In this document: one piece after another, positions 25,641-34,195 of the stretch
Position numbering within the stretch: the first letter of the stretch is position 1
Layout of the letters: the number at the start of each line of letters is the position of its first letter
DNA from: UBA2029 sp037447125
Lineage (GTDB): Bacteria > Chloroflexota > Anaerolineae > Aggregatilineales > Aggregatilineaceae
Assembly: GCA_037447125.1 (NCBI GenBank)
Contig: JBBIHG010000001.1
Location: forward strand, 1-64,000
Reading direction: 5' to 3'
DNA length: 64,000 bases
The notes under the pieces: generated by a model
The model's database searches: none
What the model was told of the DNA's origin: nothing
What the model saw: the letters and a program-made list of their open reading frames with translations, nothing else
Made by a program: the position numbers and the translations under genes

Positions 25641-26777
25641 TCATGCCCGGTTACGAGCGGCGATTTCCTCAGCCAGTTTGCTGAATTGACTGGCGACGAT
25701 GGAATTGGGCTGGAAGAGCACCATGGGCAGGCCCGCTTCTGCGGCCTGGAAGGCCAGCTCGGGGGCTGGCGCGATGATTGCCGTGATCTCGTGGGCGAGG
25801 ATCTGCTCGGCTTCTTGCCACGGCACCTGCGCGCTGGTCTGCACGCGGTTGGCGAGCACCACGCTGATCCGCCCCCGGTCCAGCCCGGCCTGCTCGATCT
25901 CACCAATTAAGTCACGGGCCAGCGCCAGGGTCACCCGGTTTGGCTCAACCACCAGCGTAAGCTGATCCATGTCCGGCAGCACGCGCGCGGTGATGGGGGT
26001 AAGGCCCGCGCCGAGGTCGAGGACGACAGTTCGCTGGAGGGTGCGCAGATGGCGTACCACCACGGCCACAAGCTCCGGCTGGATGGTGAGCAGCGTCTCT
26101 CGCGGCCGGCCAGAGGACAATAAGAGGCGAAGCCCGCTGGCATGGCTGACCAGTTCACTCTCGACCGCGCGCGCCGTGATCTCTCTGGGCTGCCTGGACA
26201 GCAGGCTGGCCAGGCCGTTGGAGCGGGCGATGCCCAGCGACAGCCCCAACGTGCCTTGACCAGGACGGAAGTCGGCGAGGATGACCGAATCGGACCTGGC
26301 CATGGCCGCGGCCACGTTGGCCGCCAGTGTAGTTGTGCCGACGCCGCCTTTGGCACCCAGGAAGCCCCAGACCAGCGCGCGAGACGCTGTGGCCTGCTGC
26401 TGAGCCGCACGGCGCGCAAGGGCGGTCTTGACGCGCGACACCAACTCGACGGGATGCGTGGGCTTGGTCAGGTAGTCATCCGCACCGGCCTCAAATCCGG
26501 CGACTTTGTCGTCCACCATGGTCTTGGCGGTGAACATGATGACCGGGACATGCTGGGTGAGGGGATCGTGGCGCAGGCGGCGGCAGACCTCGTAGCCGTC
26601 CATGGCTGACATCATGATGTCGAGGATGATGAGGTCCGGCTGTTCCGCCTGAGCGCGGTCAAGAGCTCCCTGCCCGCTGCTCGCCGAGATGACTTCATAG
26701 CCCTGGCGCTGGAGCAGCAGCTCAATGAGCTTGAGGCTCTCTTGATCGTCATCAACGATCAATATCTTCTCGGTCAT
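25641..26777 (-). CDS. Response regulator fused to a ParA/MinD-like ATPase (CpaE-like)
   Basis: A 378-residue fusion. The receiver domain (1-120) has the acidic pocket VDDD, phospho-acceptor Asp53 in ILDIMM, and Lys105 in LTKP. After an Ala/Gln linker comes a MinD/ParA ATPase with the deviant Walker A GAKGGVGTTT (141-150) and a late VVLDLGAG strand. This arrangement matches CpaE-type proteins that position pilus or other polar machines. No tad/pilus genes are in this window. The ATG at 26777 starts the receiver directly; the ribosome site is weak. It heads the operon with the sirtuin and GAF histidine kinase. Confidence 0.87.
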   Translation of the reverse strand: MTEKILIVDDDQESLKLIELLLQRQGYEVISASSGQGALDRAQAEQPDLIILDIMMSAMDGYEVCRRLRHDPLTQHVPVIMFTAKTMVDDKVAGFEAGADDYLTKPTHPVELVSRVKTALARRAAQQQATASRALVWGFLGAKGGVGTTTLAANVAAAMARSDSVILADFRPGQGTLGLSLGIARSNGLASLLSRQPREITARAVESELVSHASGLRLLLSSGRPRETLLTIQPELVAVVVRHLRTLQRTVVLDLGAGLTPITARVLPDMDQLTLVVEPNRVTLALARDLIGEIEQAGLDRGRISVVLANRVQTSAQVPWQEAEQILAHEITAIIAPAPELAFQAAEAGLPMVLFQPNSIVASQFSKLAEEIAARNRA

Positions 26778-27001
26778 GGAGCTGCATCGTCACCTGAGAG
26801 ACGAACTGGAAGAGACCACAATAATACCGGGCGAGTGTATCATGCTTGACAGGGGCGTGCAAGAAGGGTCTCGCCTGGACGAAGCGCCCGATCTGCCAGG
26901 CTGAGCCAAGGGATGGCGCCAGCTACCTGCCCAGGAGCAGCGCCACCGCCCGCGACAGGCCGCAACGGGCTGGTGCGGAGAGGTCACGCGGCCGGGCCTG
27001 G

Positions 27002-27010
27002 TGCTATAAT
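27002..27010 (+). promoter_or_regulatory. Extended -10 promoter of the nucleotidyltransferase operon
   Basis: TGCTATAAT is a perfect extended -10 element 50 bp before the ATG at 27061. The 280 bp between the divergent response-regulator gene and this one show nothing else clear. Confidence 0.6.
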
Positions 27011-27060
27011 CCGCACGGTGGATAGCGGACTGCCACTCGGACGCGGACGGGTCAGGTGAT

Positions 27061-28074
27061 ATGCCGGGCACGAAGATCGAGCAGGCTGTCGTTCTCGCTG
27101 CGGGCCAGGGGACGCGACTCGGATCGCTCACCGCTGACCGCCCCAAACCCCTGTTGCCGGTGGTCGGGCGCCCGATCCTGACGCGGGTCATGGAGCGGCT
27201 GTGGGAGGGGGGTGTCCGGCGGTTTGTCATCGTGGTGGGACGATACGAGGCGGCGGTACGTGCGGCCATCGGTGCCAGTTCGCTGCAGACCGCCGCGATC
27301 GAACTGGTGGTCCAGAATGAGCCAACAGGCACCGTGGACGCGCTCGGCCTGGCCCAACCGCTGCTGGACGGACCGTTCCTGCTCACCGCGGTGGACAACA
27401 TCACGTCCGCCGGCCACATTCGGGGCCTGATCGCGCGTTATGAGGCGGATCCGCGCCAACTCGCGACGCTGAGCCTGATCCCCGCATTGCCTGACGAGAT
27501 ACGCCAGTCGGCAGGCGTGGTCATTGCGGGTGAGCGGATCGCGCAGGTGATTGAGAAGCCGGATGACCCGCCAGGGCAGCACGCCGCGATCATGGTCTAC
27601 GCCTTCTCGCTGCGCGTCTTCGACTGGCTGCCGCTGACGGAAGTATCGTCGCGGGGGGAACGCGAGCTGGTCAACGCGCTGCAGGCAGCTCTGCGGGCAG
27701 GGGAGCACGTGGGCTATGTGTTCGCGGATGGTCGCCTGCACCTGACGAGGCCGGGCGATCTGCTGGCGATCAACCGCGCGTACCTGCAGGAAGGCCGGCT
27801 TGTTCACTGTGGCAGCCCGGTTCCGGCATCCGCGCGGCTGGTGTCGCCGGCGTGGATTGACCCCGGAGTCAGCATAGGCGAGGGGGCCGTCGTAGGGCCA
27901 AACGTATATGCGGAGAGCGGCGCATCGCTGGGGCGTGGGGCACGGGTACGCGACGCGGTCGTGCTGAACGGAGGGGCTGTCCCCACCCTTTCCACCTGCC
28001 AGGAAGTCGTGATTGGTCGTTATGCGATGTTTGCCGCGAGCGCGCGGCGCAAGACTGCATCTGAGGAGCTGTGA
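27061..28074 (+). CDS. Sugar nucleotidyltransferase (GlmU/RmlA-like)
   Basis: A 337-residue enzyme predicted to activate a sugar-1-phosphate with a nucleoside triphosphate. The N-terminal signature AVVLAAGQGTRLGSLT and DRPKPLLPV is the nucleotide-binding loop of the family. The Asp in TAVDN is a likely metal ligand. The C-terminal third (about 255-315) has left-handed beta-helix-like repeats (VSIGEGAVVGPNVY, ASLGRGARVRDAVVL) but is shorter than in GlmU. The exact nucleotide and sugar cannot be called. It is followed after 3 bp by the rhodanese lipoprotein gene. Confidence 0.82.
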   Translation: MPGTKIEQAVVLAAGQGTRLGSLTADRPKPLLPVVGRPILTRVMERLWEGGVRRFVIVVGRYEAAVRAAIGASSLQTAAIELVVQNEPTGTVDALGLAQPLLDGPFLLTAVDNITSAGHIRGLIARYEADPRQLATLSLIPALPDEIRQSAGVVIAGERIAQVIEKPDDPPGQHAAIMVYAFSLRVFDWLPLTEVSSRGERELVNALQAALRAGEHVGYVFADGRLHLTRPGDLLAINRAYLQEGRLVHCGSPVPASARLVSPAWIDPGVSIGEGAVVGPNVYAESGASLGRGARVRDAVVLNGGAVPTLSTCQEVVIGRYAMFAASARRKTASEEL

Positions 28075-28077
28075 ACT

Positions 28078-28569
28078 ATGCGGAGATACTGGGTTCTGTT
28101 AGGCGCGCTGGCTATGATCCTTCTGCTGGTGCTGGCCGCCTGCGGCGGCTCTGATGAGAACAAGTCTTCACCGGCAGCGACGAATACCGCCCCGGCGGCG
28201 AATCCAGCGGATGGCCCGTCCAACCCAGGCAACCCGGCCACCTACGTGACACTGGGTGTGCAGCGCGCCTATGAGGAGCTGCGCGCGAATGAAGAAGCGC
28301 AGTTCATTGACGTGCGCGAGCCTGACGAATGGGCGGCAACCGGCATCCCGGCCGGCGCGCAACCGATCTCGCTCGCCCAGGTTGAGCAGCGCGCGCCCGC
28401 AGAGCTGGCCAAAGACAGGCCGGTCTATGTGATCTGCAACAGCGGCAATCGCAGCCGGGTTGCCGCCGAGACGCTGATCCGGTTGGGCTACAGCAGCGTG
28501 TATAACGTAGACGGAGGCATCCAGGCGTGGCTGAAAGCCGGGTTGCCGGTTGAGGCATACGAGCCGTAG
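28078..28569 (+). CDS. Rhodanese-domain lipoprotein
   Basis: A 163-residue exported lipoprotein. The signal peptide ends in LAAC (about residues 19-22), and an Ala/Asn-rich linker follows. The rhodanese domain has FIDVREPDEW and the active-site loop CNSGNRSR, with the cysteine expected to carry a persulfide or act in redox. It starts 3 bp after the nucleotidyltransferase stop, so the two are co-transcribed. Surface-located single-domain rhodaneses are common, but their substrate is unknown. Confidence 0.85.
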   Translation: MRRYWVLLGALAMILLLVLAACGGSDENKSSPAATNTAPAANPADGPSNPGNPATYVTLGVQRAYEELRANEEAQFIDVREPDEWAATGIPAGAQPISLAQVEQRAPAELAKDRPVYVICNSGNRSRVAAETLIRLGYSSVYNVDGGIQAWLKAGLPVEAYEP

Positions 28570-28709
28570 GGGGCGCGGGGTGCTGAGGTCTCCAGGCGAG
28601 GGCACGCCAGGCACAGATACGTCACCTGGAGGTCATGGTCGCGGCGGCCAGAAAACAAACCGCCGCCACAAGAGCAGCGGTCGGCCAAACGAGAAAGGCA
28701 GGGATGCGT

Positions 28710-28976
28710 TCAGTTCAGCCCGAGCAGGCGATCTACTTCGGGCCTGTTGAAGCCAACGACGATCTTGCCGCCGATGTCAATGACCGGCACACCCTGCTGA
28801 CCGCTGCGGCGCACCATATCGCGCGCGGCGACCGGGTCGCGGCTGACATCTACATCGCGGAAGCGAACGCCGCGCTCCCGCAGGTAGCGTTTGGCGTGGT
28901 TGCAGTGGGAGCAGGTCGGCGTGGTGAAGATGATGACGCGCTTCTGCTTCTTGGTGGGTTCGTGTTCCTTGGCCAT
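28710..28976 (-). CDS. Glutaredoxin-like protein
   Basis: An 88-residue thioredoxin-fold protein with the dithiol site TCSHC followed by NHAKRYL, a cis-proline loop GVPVIDIGG and a C-terminal FNRPEVDRLL helix typical of NrdH/glutaredoxin-like proteins. It probably reduces disulfides in the cytoplasm. A GAGGA precedes the ATG at 28976. It converges on the rhodanese gene; the 140 bp between them holds a GC-rich inverted repeat (28641-28647 with 28660-28666). Confidence 0.87.
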   Translation of the reverse strand: MAKEHEPTKKQKRVIIFTTPTCSHCNHAKRYLRERGVRFRDVDVSRDPVAARDMVRRSGQQGVPVIDIGGKIVVGFNRPEVDRLLGLN

Positions 28977-29109
28977 ACGTCCTCACGGTCACCCGTCTGG
29001 TAGGTTCTGATTCTGTCGCGCAGCACGTGACGCTTCTTTGGATGCGCGGCGACGCGAAAGGTTGCAGATGTGACAGAGCTGGCAAGCCTGGCGAAGCCGG
29101 GCAGGGCTG

Positions 29110-29412
29110 TTAGCGCTCAGGCGGATCGGGCGCGTCAAGGCCTGCCGGGATGTATTTTTCGAGGTGCAGCACCTTGTACAGCCGCTCTTTGACAGCGTCG
29201 GGCACCTCCGGGGCGGGAATCTGGCGGTAGAGCGAGACCGTCTTGGTAAACGTGTTGACCACGATGCGGCAATTGTCGCAGTGCGCCATGTGCGCTTCAA
29301 GCTCCCGGCAAAGCTCATCGCTGAGCGTGCCGTCAGCGTACTCGGACAGGCTGCCCAGATAGCGGCGGCAGGTGTCCTGGTCATGCGGGTGAGAATGGTG
29401 GTCGGCGTTCAT
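29110..29412 (-). CDS. Zinc-finger anti-sigma factor
   Basis: A 100-residue soluble protein with the zinc anti-sigma (ZAS/zf-HC2) signature: His and Cys ligands in the N-terminal part and HMAHCDNC in a conserved helix. It has no membrane segment, so it is likely a cytoplasmic, possibly redox-sensitive, anti-sigma factor. Its ATG is 4 bp after the stop of the ECF sigma gene, the usual arrangement for a cognate pair. Confidence 0.85.
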   Translation of the reverse strand: MNADHHSHPHDQDTCRRYLGSLSEYADGTLSDELCRELEAHMAHCDNCRIVVNTFTKTVSLYRQIPAPEVPDAVKERLYKVLHLEKYIPAGLDAPDPPER

Positions 29413-29416
29413 GGCC

Positions 29417-30019
29417 CTACCCTGTATCTGAAACTAGCGGACCCTGCGAGAAGTACGCGCTCAATTGCTCGCGCAGCTTGAGCCGGGCACGCATCAGGCG
29501 GCTCTTGACCGCCGAGATGGAGAGGTCGAGAGCTTCGGCGGTCTCTTCGGTGGACAGGCCCTCGATATCGCGCAGGACGAAGACGCTGCGCAAGGTGGGA
29601 GGTAGTTGTTCTATGGCACGCATCATCTCGGCGCGAGCCTCGTCGCGCAGCAGGTCGTCTTCGGGCAGGCAGCAGAAGTCGAAGAACTGGCGCGGGATCA
29701 GGTCGCCGTCGTCGCGCTCGAGCGGCTCATCCACCGACACCTGCTCTGGCTCTTTGCGCCGCAGCCGCATGAGCGCAGCGTTGCTGGCGATGCGGTAGAG
29801 CCAGGTGCTCAGGCTGGAGCGAGCTTCGAACCGGTCTATGAACCGGAATGCGTTCAGGAATGTCTCTTGCAGCACGTCTTCGGCGTCCGCTTCGTTGCCC
29901 ATCATGCGCAGGGCCAGCCGGTAGATCTTCGCCGCGTTCTCTTCGACCAACTGTGCGTAGGCGGACTGGTCGCCTGCCTGCAAGCGCGCGACCAGTTCAT
30001 CATCGGGTGAGGGTGACAT
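29417..30019 (-). CDS. ECF-type RNA polymerase sigma factor
   Basis: A 200-residue sigma70-family factor. Region 2 runs from DQSAYAQLVEENAAKIYRLA to EDVLQETFLNAF and STWLYRIASNAAL. Region 4 reads LPPTLRSVFVLRDIEGLSTE and ISAVKSRLMRARLKLRE. The linker between them (about 85-120) is long and acidic with FFDFCCLPEDD. The ATG at 30019 starts close to region 2. It is followed directly by its zinc anti-sigma gene. Nearby thiol genes (glutaredoxin, OsmC, rhodanese) make an oxidative-stress regulon plausible, but this is inference. Confidence 0.88.
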   Translation of the reverse strand: MSPSPDDELVARLQAGDQSAYAQLVEENAAKIYRLALRMMGNEADAEDVLQETFLNAFRFIDRFEARSSLSTWLYRIASNAALMRLRRKEPEQVSVDEPLERDDGDLIPRQFFDFCCLPEDDLLRDEARAEMMRAIEQLPPTLRSVFVLRDIEGLSTEETAEALDLSISAVKSRLMRARLKLREQLSAYFSQGPLVSDTG

Positions 30020-30218
30020 TGGGCATTCCCTGGCTGAGTCCGTTCTGGCTGTGTCGGCTCCGTTCGCGGAGCCTGCTGCCAATCATAACCCACGCCAGAC
30101 TCAATCCCAAGAAGAGCCGGATGCCAGACGCCCTGGACGCACACTCTATCTGGTTGGATGCGCGCCAATGGCGCAGGTTGCGTGCGACCTCTGGCCGCGC
30201 CGCGCATCTTACCAGCGG

Positions 30219-30247
30219 ATGACTAATCGCTGCACCTGGCCTACAAT
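30219..30247 (+). promoter_or_regulatory. Promoter of the OsmC-HD operon
   Basis: ATGACT (30219-30224), a 17-bp spacer and TACAAT (30242-30247) form a sigma70-type promoter 42 bp upstream of the OsmC start. Confidence 0.5.
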
Positions 30248-30288
30248 CTGGACAGACCAGGTGCGGGCAATGAGGAGGCTTAGCAACG

Positions 30289-30729
30289 ATGGGGCAGAGA
30301 AAAAGCAGCAAGGTCGTTCTGCGCGATGACCTGATGTTCACCGGGTACAGCAGCAACGGGCACAGCATCCCGCTGGATGCGGCCAAAACTGCGGGAGGGC
30401 ATGATGCCGGAGTCAGCCCGATGGAGCTACTGCTGACGGTGCTGGGCGGCTGCACCGGCATGGACGTGATCAGCATTCTGCGCAAGAAGCAGCAAGACAT
30501 CACCGCCTTCGAGGTGCAGGTGGACGGCGTGCGCGCCGACGAGCATCCGCGGGTGTACACCGAGATCTGGGTGAAGTTCGTGGTCACGGGGCGTGGGGTG
30601 GACGCCAAGGCCCTCGAGCGGGCCATTGAGCTTTCGCGCGACAAGTACTGCGGTGCGGCGGCCACGCTGCGCCACACAGCCCAGATTCACTACGATTATG
30701 TGATTCAGGAGGTGGATGAGGCAGTATGA
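30289..30729 (+). CDS. OsmC/Ohr family protein
   Basis: A 146-residue member of the OsmC family of thiol-dependent peroxidases. The two reactive cysteines are visible in LGGCTGMD and DKYCGAA. The start lies 10 nt after GAGGAGG. The family reduces organic hydroperoxides in the cytoplasm; this member resembles the YhfA-like branch and may have another role. The stop overlaps the start of the HD-domain gene (ATGA), so the two are translationally coupled. Confidence 0.88.
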   Translation: MGQRKSSKVVLRDDLMFTGYSSNGHSIPLDAAKTAGGHDAGVSPMELLLTVLGGCTGMDVISILRKKQQDITAFEVQVDGVRADEHPRVYTEIWVKFVVTGRGVDAKALERAIELSRDKYCGAAATLRHTAQIHYDYVIQEVDEAV

Positions 30730-31316
30730 AACGTGAAGACGCCTGGACACTGGTGACAGACTGGACCGCCTCGGAGAGTCTGCGCCACCACATGCTGGCC
30801 GTCGAAGTAGCCATGCGCGCCTATGCTCGCCGCTTTGGCGAGGACGAGGATCTGTGGGGCGTAGTGGGGCTGGTGCACGACTTCGATTACGAGCGCTATC
30901 CTGACATGACCGCCGCCGACGGGCACCCCTTCACCGGCATACGTGTGCTGCGCGAGCAGGGTGTGGACGAGGCAATTGTTCGGGCAATTGCCGCCCACGC
31001 TGCGGAATGGACGGGCGTCCAGCCGGAGAGCGTGATGGAGAAAGCGCTGGTAGCCGTTGACGAACTGACGGGGTTCCTGACGGCAGTCGCTCTCGTCCGC
31101 CCCACGAAAGACATTCGCGAGGTGACGCAGGTCAGCTCGGTGCGCAAGAAGTGGAAGGATCGCAGCTTTGCCGCCGCGGTGCATCGCGAGGAAATTGCCG
31201 AAGCCGCGCAGGCGCTGGGCGTTGACCTGTGGACGGAACACGTGCCGCTTGTGCTGGAGGCCATGCAGGGGATTGCGGCGGAACTCGGCCTCGACGGGCG
31301 CGAGGCGCGGGCCTGA
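30726..31316 (+). CDS. HD-domain hydrolase
   Basis: A 196-residue metal-dependent phosphohydrolase-like protein. The HD motif is LRHHMLAVEVAM followed by GLVHDFDYERYPD, with another His in IAAHAAEW. Proteins of this form are often annotated as HDIG-domain hydrolases without known substrate. Translation is coupled to the OsmC gene by a 4-bp overlap. Confidence 0.85.
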   Translation: MKREDAWTLVTDWTASESLRHHMLAVEVAMRAYARRFGEDEDLWGVVGLVHDFDYERYPDMTAADGHPFTGIRVLREQGVDEAIVRAIAAHAAEWTGVQPESVMEKALVAVDELTGFLTAVALVRPTKDIREVTQVSSVRKKWKDRSFAAAVHREEIAEAAQALGVDLWTEHVPLVLEAMQGIAAELGLDGREARA

Positions 31317-31359
31317 GCGCTCACTGGCACGGCACGGCGAGTGTCTCTTGTGGGTCCTT

Positions 31360-31382
31360 CTCTTGAGACAAGCGCTCAAGAG
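31360..31382 (+). terminator. Possible terminator of the OsmC-HD operon
   Basis: CTCTTGAG and CTCAAGAG are perfect 8-bp arms around a 7-nt loop, extended by CCTT/GGGG wobble pairs and followed by ATTTCTCTG. The T tract is poor. The rest of the roughly 300-bp gap holds the secD promoter. Confidence 0.4.
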
Positions 31383-31491
31383 GGGGATTTCTCTGTATGC
31401 CTGCGCCGGGCGGCGGTGAGGTCGCGCCGTGCGCGAGAGAGAGGGATACCCCATCCAACAGGCCCGGCACGCAAACGTCCGCGAATGGCTC

Positions 31492-31520
31492 TTGCCAACC
31501 GTTGCTGCCCCCGCTATCAT
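31492..31520 (+). promoter_or_regulatory. Promoter of secDF
   Basis: TTGCCA (31492-31497), a 17-bp spacer and TATCAT (31515-31520) form a good sigma70 promoter about 95 bp upstream of secD. Confidence 0.6.
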
Positions 31521-31614
31521 CACAGGGCTTGAGAACAATCCCTGGCCCGGCATCGCGCCGGGCGCATTCGCCAGACGATCTGCCTGGCGCGCCGTCACCT
31601 GAGAGGAACCCATT

Positions 31615-33069
31615 ATGAGAGCGTATCGCCTCTGGATAGTCACCATCCTGGCAGTCGCCGTGCTCTCTTCCTGGCTGAGTCTGGGTGACCCGCACATCAA
31701 GTTCCTGGGCATGGAACGGAAGGTGCAGGTCGTGCAGGGCCTTGACCTGCAGGGCGGCTCGCGCGTGTTGCTACAGGTGTCGCCAGGCACCGAGTTCGAC
31801 AGCGATACGGTGGAACAGGCGGTCAGGAACGTGGAGCGGCGAGTCAATGGCCTGGGCGTGACTGACGCGGTTGTCCAACGCCAGGGCGAGGACCGGATCA
31901 TTGTCGAGCTGCCAGGCGTGCGCGAACAGGCGGTGGCCTTCGATTCGATCAAGTCCACGGGTCTGCTTGAGTTCGTGGATTTCTCCACGGTGACGGCGGA
32001 CCTGCCCGAAGGGGCGTGCCTTTTGACCACCGAGCAGGTCATGCGGACCGAGGCGCGCCTGCCAGAAGGCGCGCCGCCGCTGGCGTATAGCGAGTACACG
32101 TGCCCCAGCGAAGACCTGCTGGACCTAACCGAAGAACCGGCTCTGCTGCACAACGGGCAGCCCTATAGGACCATCATGACCGGCGCCGGCCTGGCGGATG
32201 CTGCGGCGACCACGCAGGGAGGACTGGGCACAGAGTGGGTGGTGAACTTTGTCATTCGCGGGGGTGGCGACCGCGTGGACGACTTCGTGAGATACATCGC
32301 CAATAACCCCAATCGCTCGATGGCCATTGTGCTCGATGGCCGGCTGCTGTCGTATCCCACCATCCAGCCAGGGTTGTCTGACGCGGCGCGGGCTGGGACG
32401 ATGGACGGCGGGATCATCACCGGGGCGTTCACACGGAACGAAGCGCGCATCCTGGCCGCACAACTCAAGTATGGCGCGCTGCCCGTACCGCTGGACATCA
32501 TCGCCTTTGACACAATCGGGCCTTCTCTAGGCCAGATCTCGGTGGAGCGCTCCATTCGCGCGGGCATTATTGGCATGATCACCGTGTTGATTTTCATGCT
32601 GGTCTACTACCGGGTGCCCGGCATCGCTGCCGGCCTGGCGCTGGTGCTGTTCATCGCGATCAACTTCGCGCTGTACAAGCTGATCCCCGTCACGCTCAGC
32701 CTGCCGGCGATCACCGGCTTTTTGATCTCGATTGGCACCGCGGTGGACGGCAACATCCTGATCTTTGAGCGCATGAAGGAAGAGCTGCGCAAAGGGCGCT
32801 CGGCGGATCGGGCGATTGAGGTGGGTTTTGACCGGGCGTGGACATCTATCCGCGACTCGAATATCTCGACGATCATCATCACGATCATCCTGTACTTCTT
32901 CGGCAATGTCTTCGGCGCCAGCGCGGTGCAGGGCTTCGCAATCACGTTGGGAATGGGGCTGGTGATCAACCTGTTCACAGCGGTGATTGCCACACGCACG
33001 TTCCTGCACACGATTGTGCTCATGGCCGGCGAACAACTCCGTACTCGCAACAGGCTGCTTGGCGTATAG
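31615..33069 (+). CDS. secD: Protein translocase subunit SecD
   Basis: A 484-residue membrane component of the SecDF complex, which uses the proton gradient to pull exported proteins across the membrane. The N-terminal helix is followed by the hallmark LDLQGGSRVLLQ. A large external P1 region comes next, then five membrane helices with ITGFLISIGTAVDGNILIFE (motif with the conserved Asp) and IRDSNISTIIITI. GAGAGGAA precedes the ATG at 31615. secF follows after 21 bp. Confidence 0.95.
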   Translation: MRAYRLWIVTILAVAVLSSWLSLGDPHIKFLGMERKVQVVQGLDLQGGSRVLLQVSPGTEFDSDTVEQAVRNVERRVNGLGVTDAVVQRQGEDRIIVELPGVREQAVAFDSIKSTGLLEFVDFSTVTADLPEGACLLTTEQVMRTEARLPEGAPPLAYSEYTCPSEDLLDLTEEPALLHNGQPYRTIMTGAGLADAAATTQGGLGTEWVVNFVIRGGGDRVDDFVRYIANNPNRSMAIVLDGRLLSYPTIQPGLSDAARAGTMDGGIITGAFTRNEARILAAQLKYGALPVPLDIIAFDTIGPSLGQISVERSIRAGIIGMITVLIFMLVYYRVPGIAAGLALVLFIAINFALYKLIPVTLSLPAITGFLISIGTAVDGNILIFERMKEELRKGRSADRAIEVGFDRAWTSIRDSNISTIIITIILYFFGNVFGASAVQGFAITLGMGLVINLFTAVIATRTFLHTIVLMAGEQLRTRNRLLGV

Positions 33070-33090
33070 GCATGCCGACAGGAGACAATC

Positions 33091-34119
33091 ATGTTCAACT
33101 TCGCAGAGCGACGTCATTTGTTCTTCCTGATTTCGGCGGCGGTCATCATTCCGGGCGTGATGGCCATGGTGCTCTCCACGCTCGAATACGGCACCCCGGT
33201 GCGGCTGAGTATTGACTTTACCGGTGGCACGTTGATGGAACTCTCGCTGGTGGATAATGTCAGCGAGCAGACCGTGCGCGATACGCTGAGGGATTTCGGC
33301 CTTTCCGACTACATTGTCCAGCGACTCGATCCGATCCCGGCTGATGCGATTGAAGGGGCCCACGACGAAGCGGGCAGCCGCTGGCAGCTTCGCTTCGAGG
33401 AGACGGATCGTCTGGGCGAACTGAAGGCGTTCATGCACGATCCAGCGCGGCTGGGCGAGTTCTGGTCGCCCAAGTCTGTGGAGGAAGACCCGGCGCGCGA
33501 GGCTGCGCTGACGACGAGCAGCGTCTCGGCGACGGTGGGCGAAGAAGTGACGCGCGCGGCGTTCCTGGCGACGCTGGCGGTGGCGGTCATCGTGTTAGGG
33601 TTCATCGTGTTGGCCTTCCGGCGCGTCCCGCACTCATTCCGCTATGGGGCGTGCGCCATCGCCGCCATGTTCCACGACATCCTGGTCACGATGGGTATCA
33701 TGTCCATCCTGGGGCTGCTCTTCGGCTGGGAGGCCGACGCGCTGTTCTTGACTGCCGTGCTGACGGTGGTGGGCTACTCCGTGCAGGACTCAATCGTCGT
33801 CTTCGACCGCATCCGCGAGAACATCCCCAAGTTCCGCGGCGAAGAGTACGAGACGATCGTCAACCGCAGTGTGCTGGAGACGATGCATCGCTCGCTGGCC
33901 ACGCAGCTTAACGCGGTATTCGTGATGGTGGCCATTCTGCTCTTCGGTGGCGAGACGATCCGGCACTTCATCGCCATCATGCTGATTGGGTTGATGAGCG
34001 GCACGTATTCGTCAATCTTCAATGCCGTGCCGCTGCTGGTCTCGTGGGAGAAGGGTGAGATCCCCTTCGTCAACCGCGACGCACGGCGCCGGCGGCGCGG
34101 CGAGATGGGGGCGACGTAG
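33091..34119 (+). CDS. secF: Protein translocase subunit SecF
   Basis: A 342-residue membrane partner of SecD. The start has FNFAERRHLFFLIS, then the signature IDFTGGTLMELS. Six membrane helices follow with VVGYSVQDSIVVFDRIREN, the conserved SecF motif. It lies 21 bp after secD and ends ahead of a strong terminator at 34151. Confidence 0.95.
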   Translation: MFNFAERRHLFFLISAAVIIPGVMAMVLSTLEYGTPVRLSIDFTGGTLMELSLVDNVSEQTVRDTLRDFGLSDYIVQRLDPIPADAIEGAHDEAGSRWQLRFEETDRLGELKAFMHDPARLGEFWSPKSVEEDPAREAALTTSSVSATVGEEVTRAAFLATLAVAVIVLGFIVLAFRRVPHSFRYGACAIAAMFHDILVTMGIMSILGLLFGWEADALFLTAVLTVVGYSVQDSIVVFDRIRENIPKFRGEEYETIVNRSVLETMHRSLATQLNAVFVMVAILLFGGETIRHFIAIMLIGLMSGTYSSIFNAVPLLVSWEKGEIPFVNRDARRRRRGEMGAT

Positions 34120-34150
34120 CCAGTCGCCCGCCCAGTGCAGGATCGCGTGA

Positions 34151-34180
34151 GGACGCCTGAAAAGGCGTCCTTGTTTGTTG
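34151..34180 (+). terminator. Rho-independent terminator of secDF
   Basis: GGACGCCT and AGGCGTCC form a perfect 8-bp stem with a GAAA tetraloop, followed by TTGTTTGTT. Confidence 0.85.
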
Positions 34181-34195
34181 GGCGGCGGGACCGCA

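Noticed and set aside
30705..32153. A 482-residue minus-strand open frame across the HD gene and secD
   Set aside because: It spans real genes with conserved motifs and a promoter on the other strand; its sequence is low-complexity and Ser/Arg-rich.
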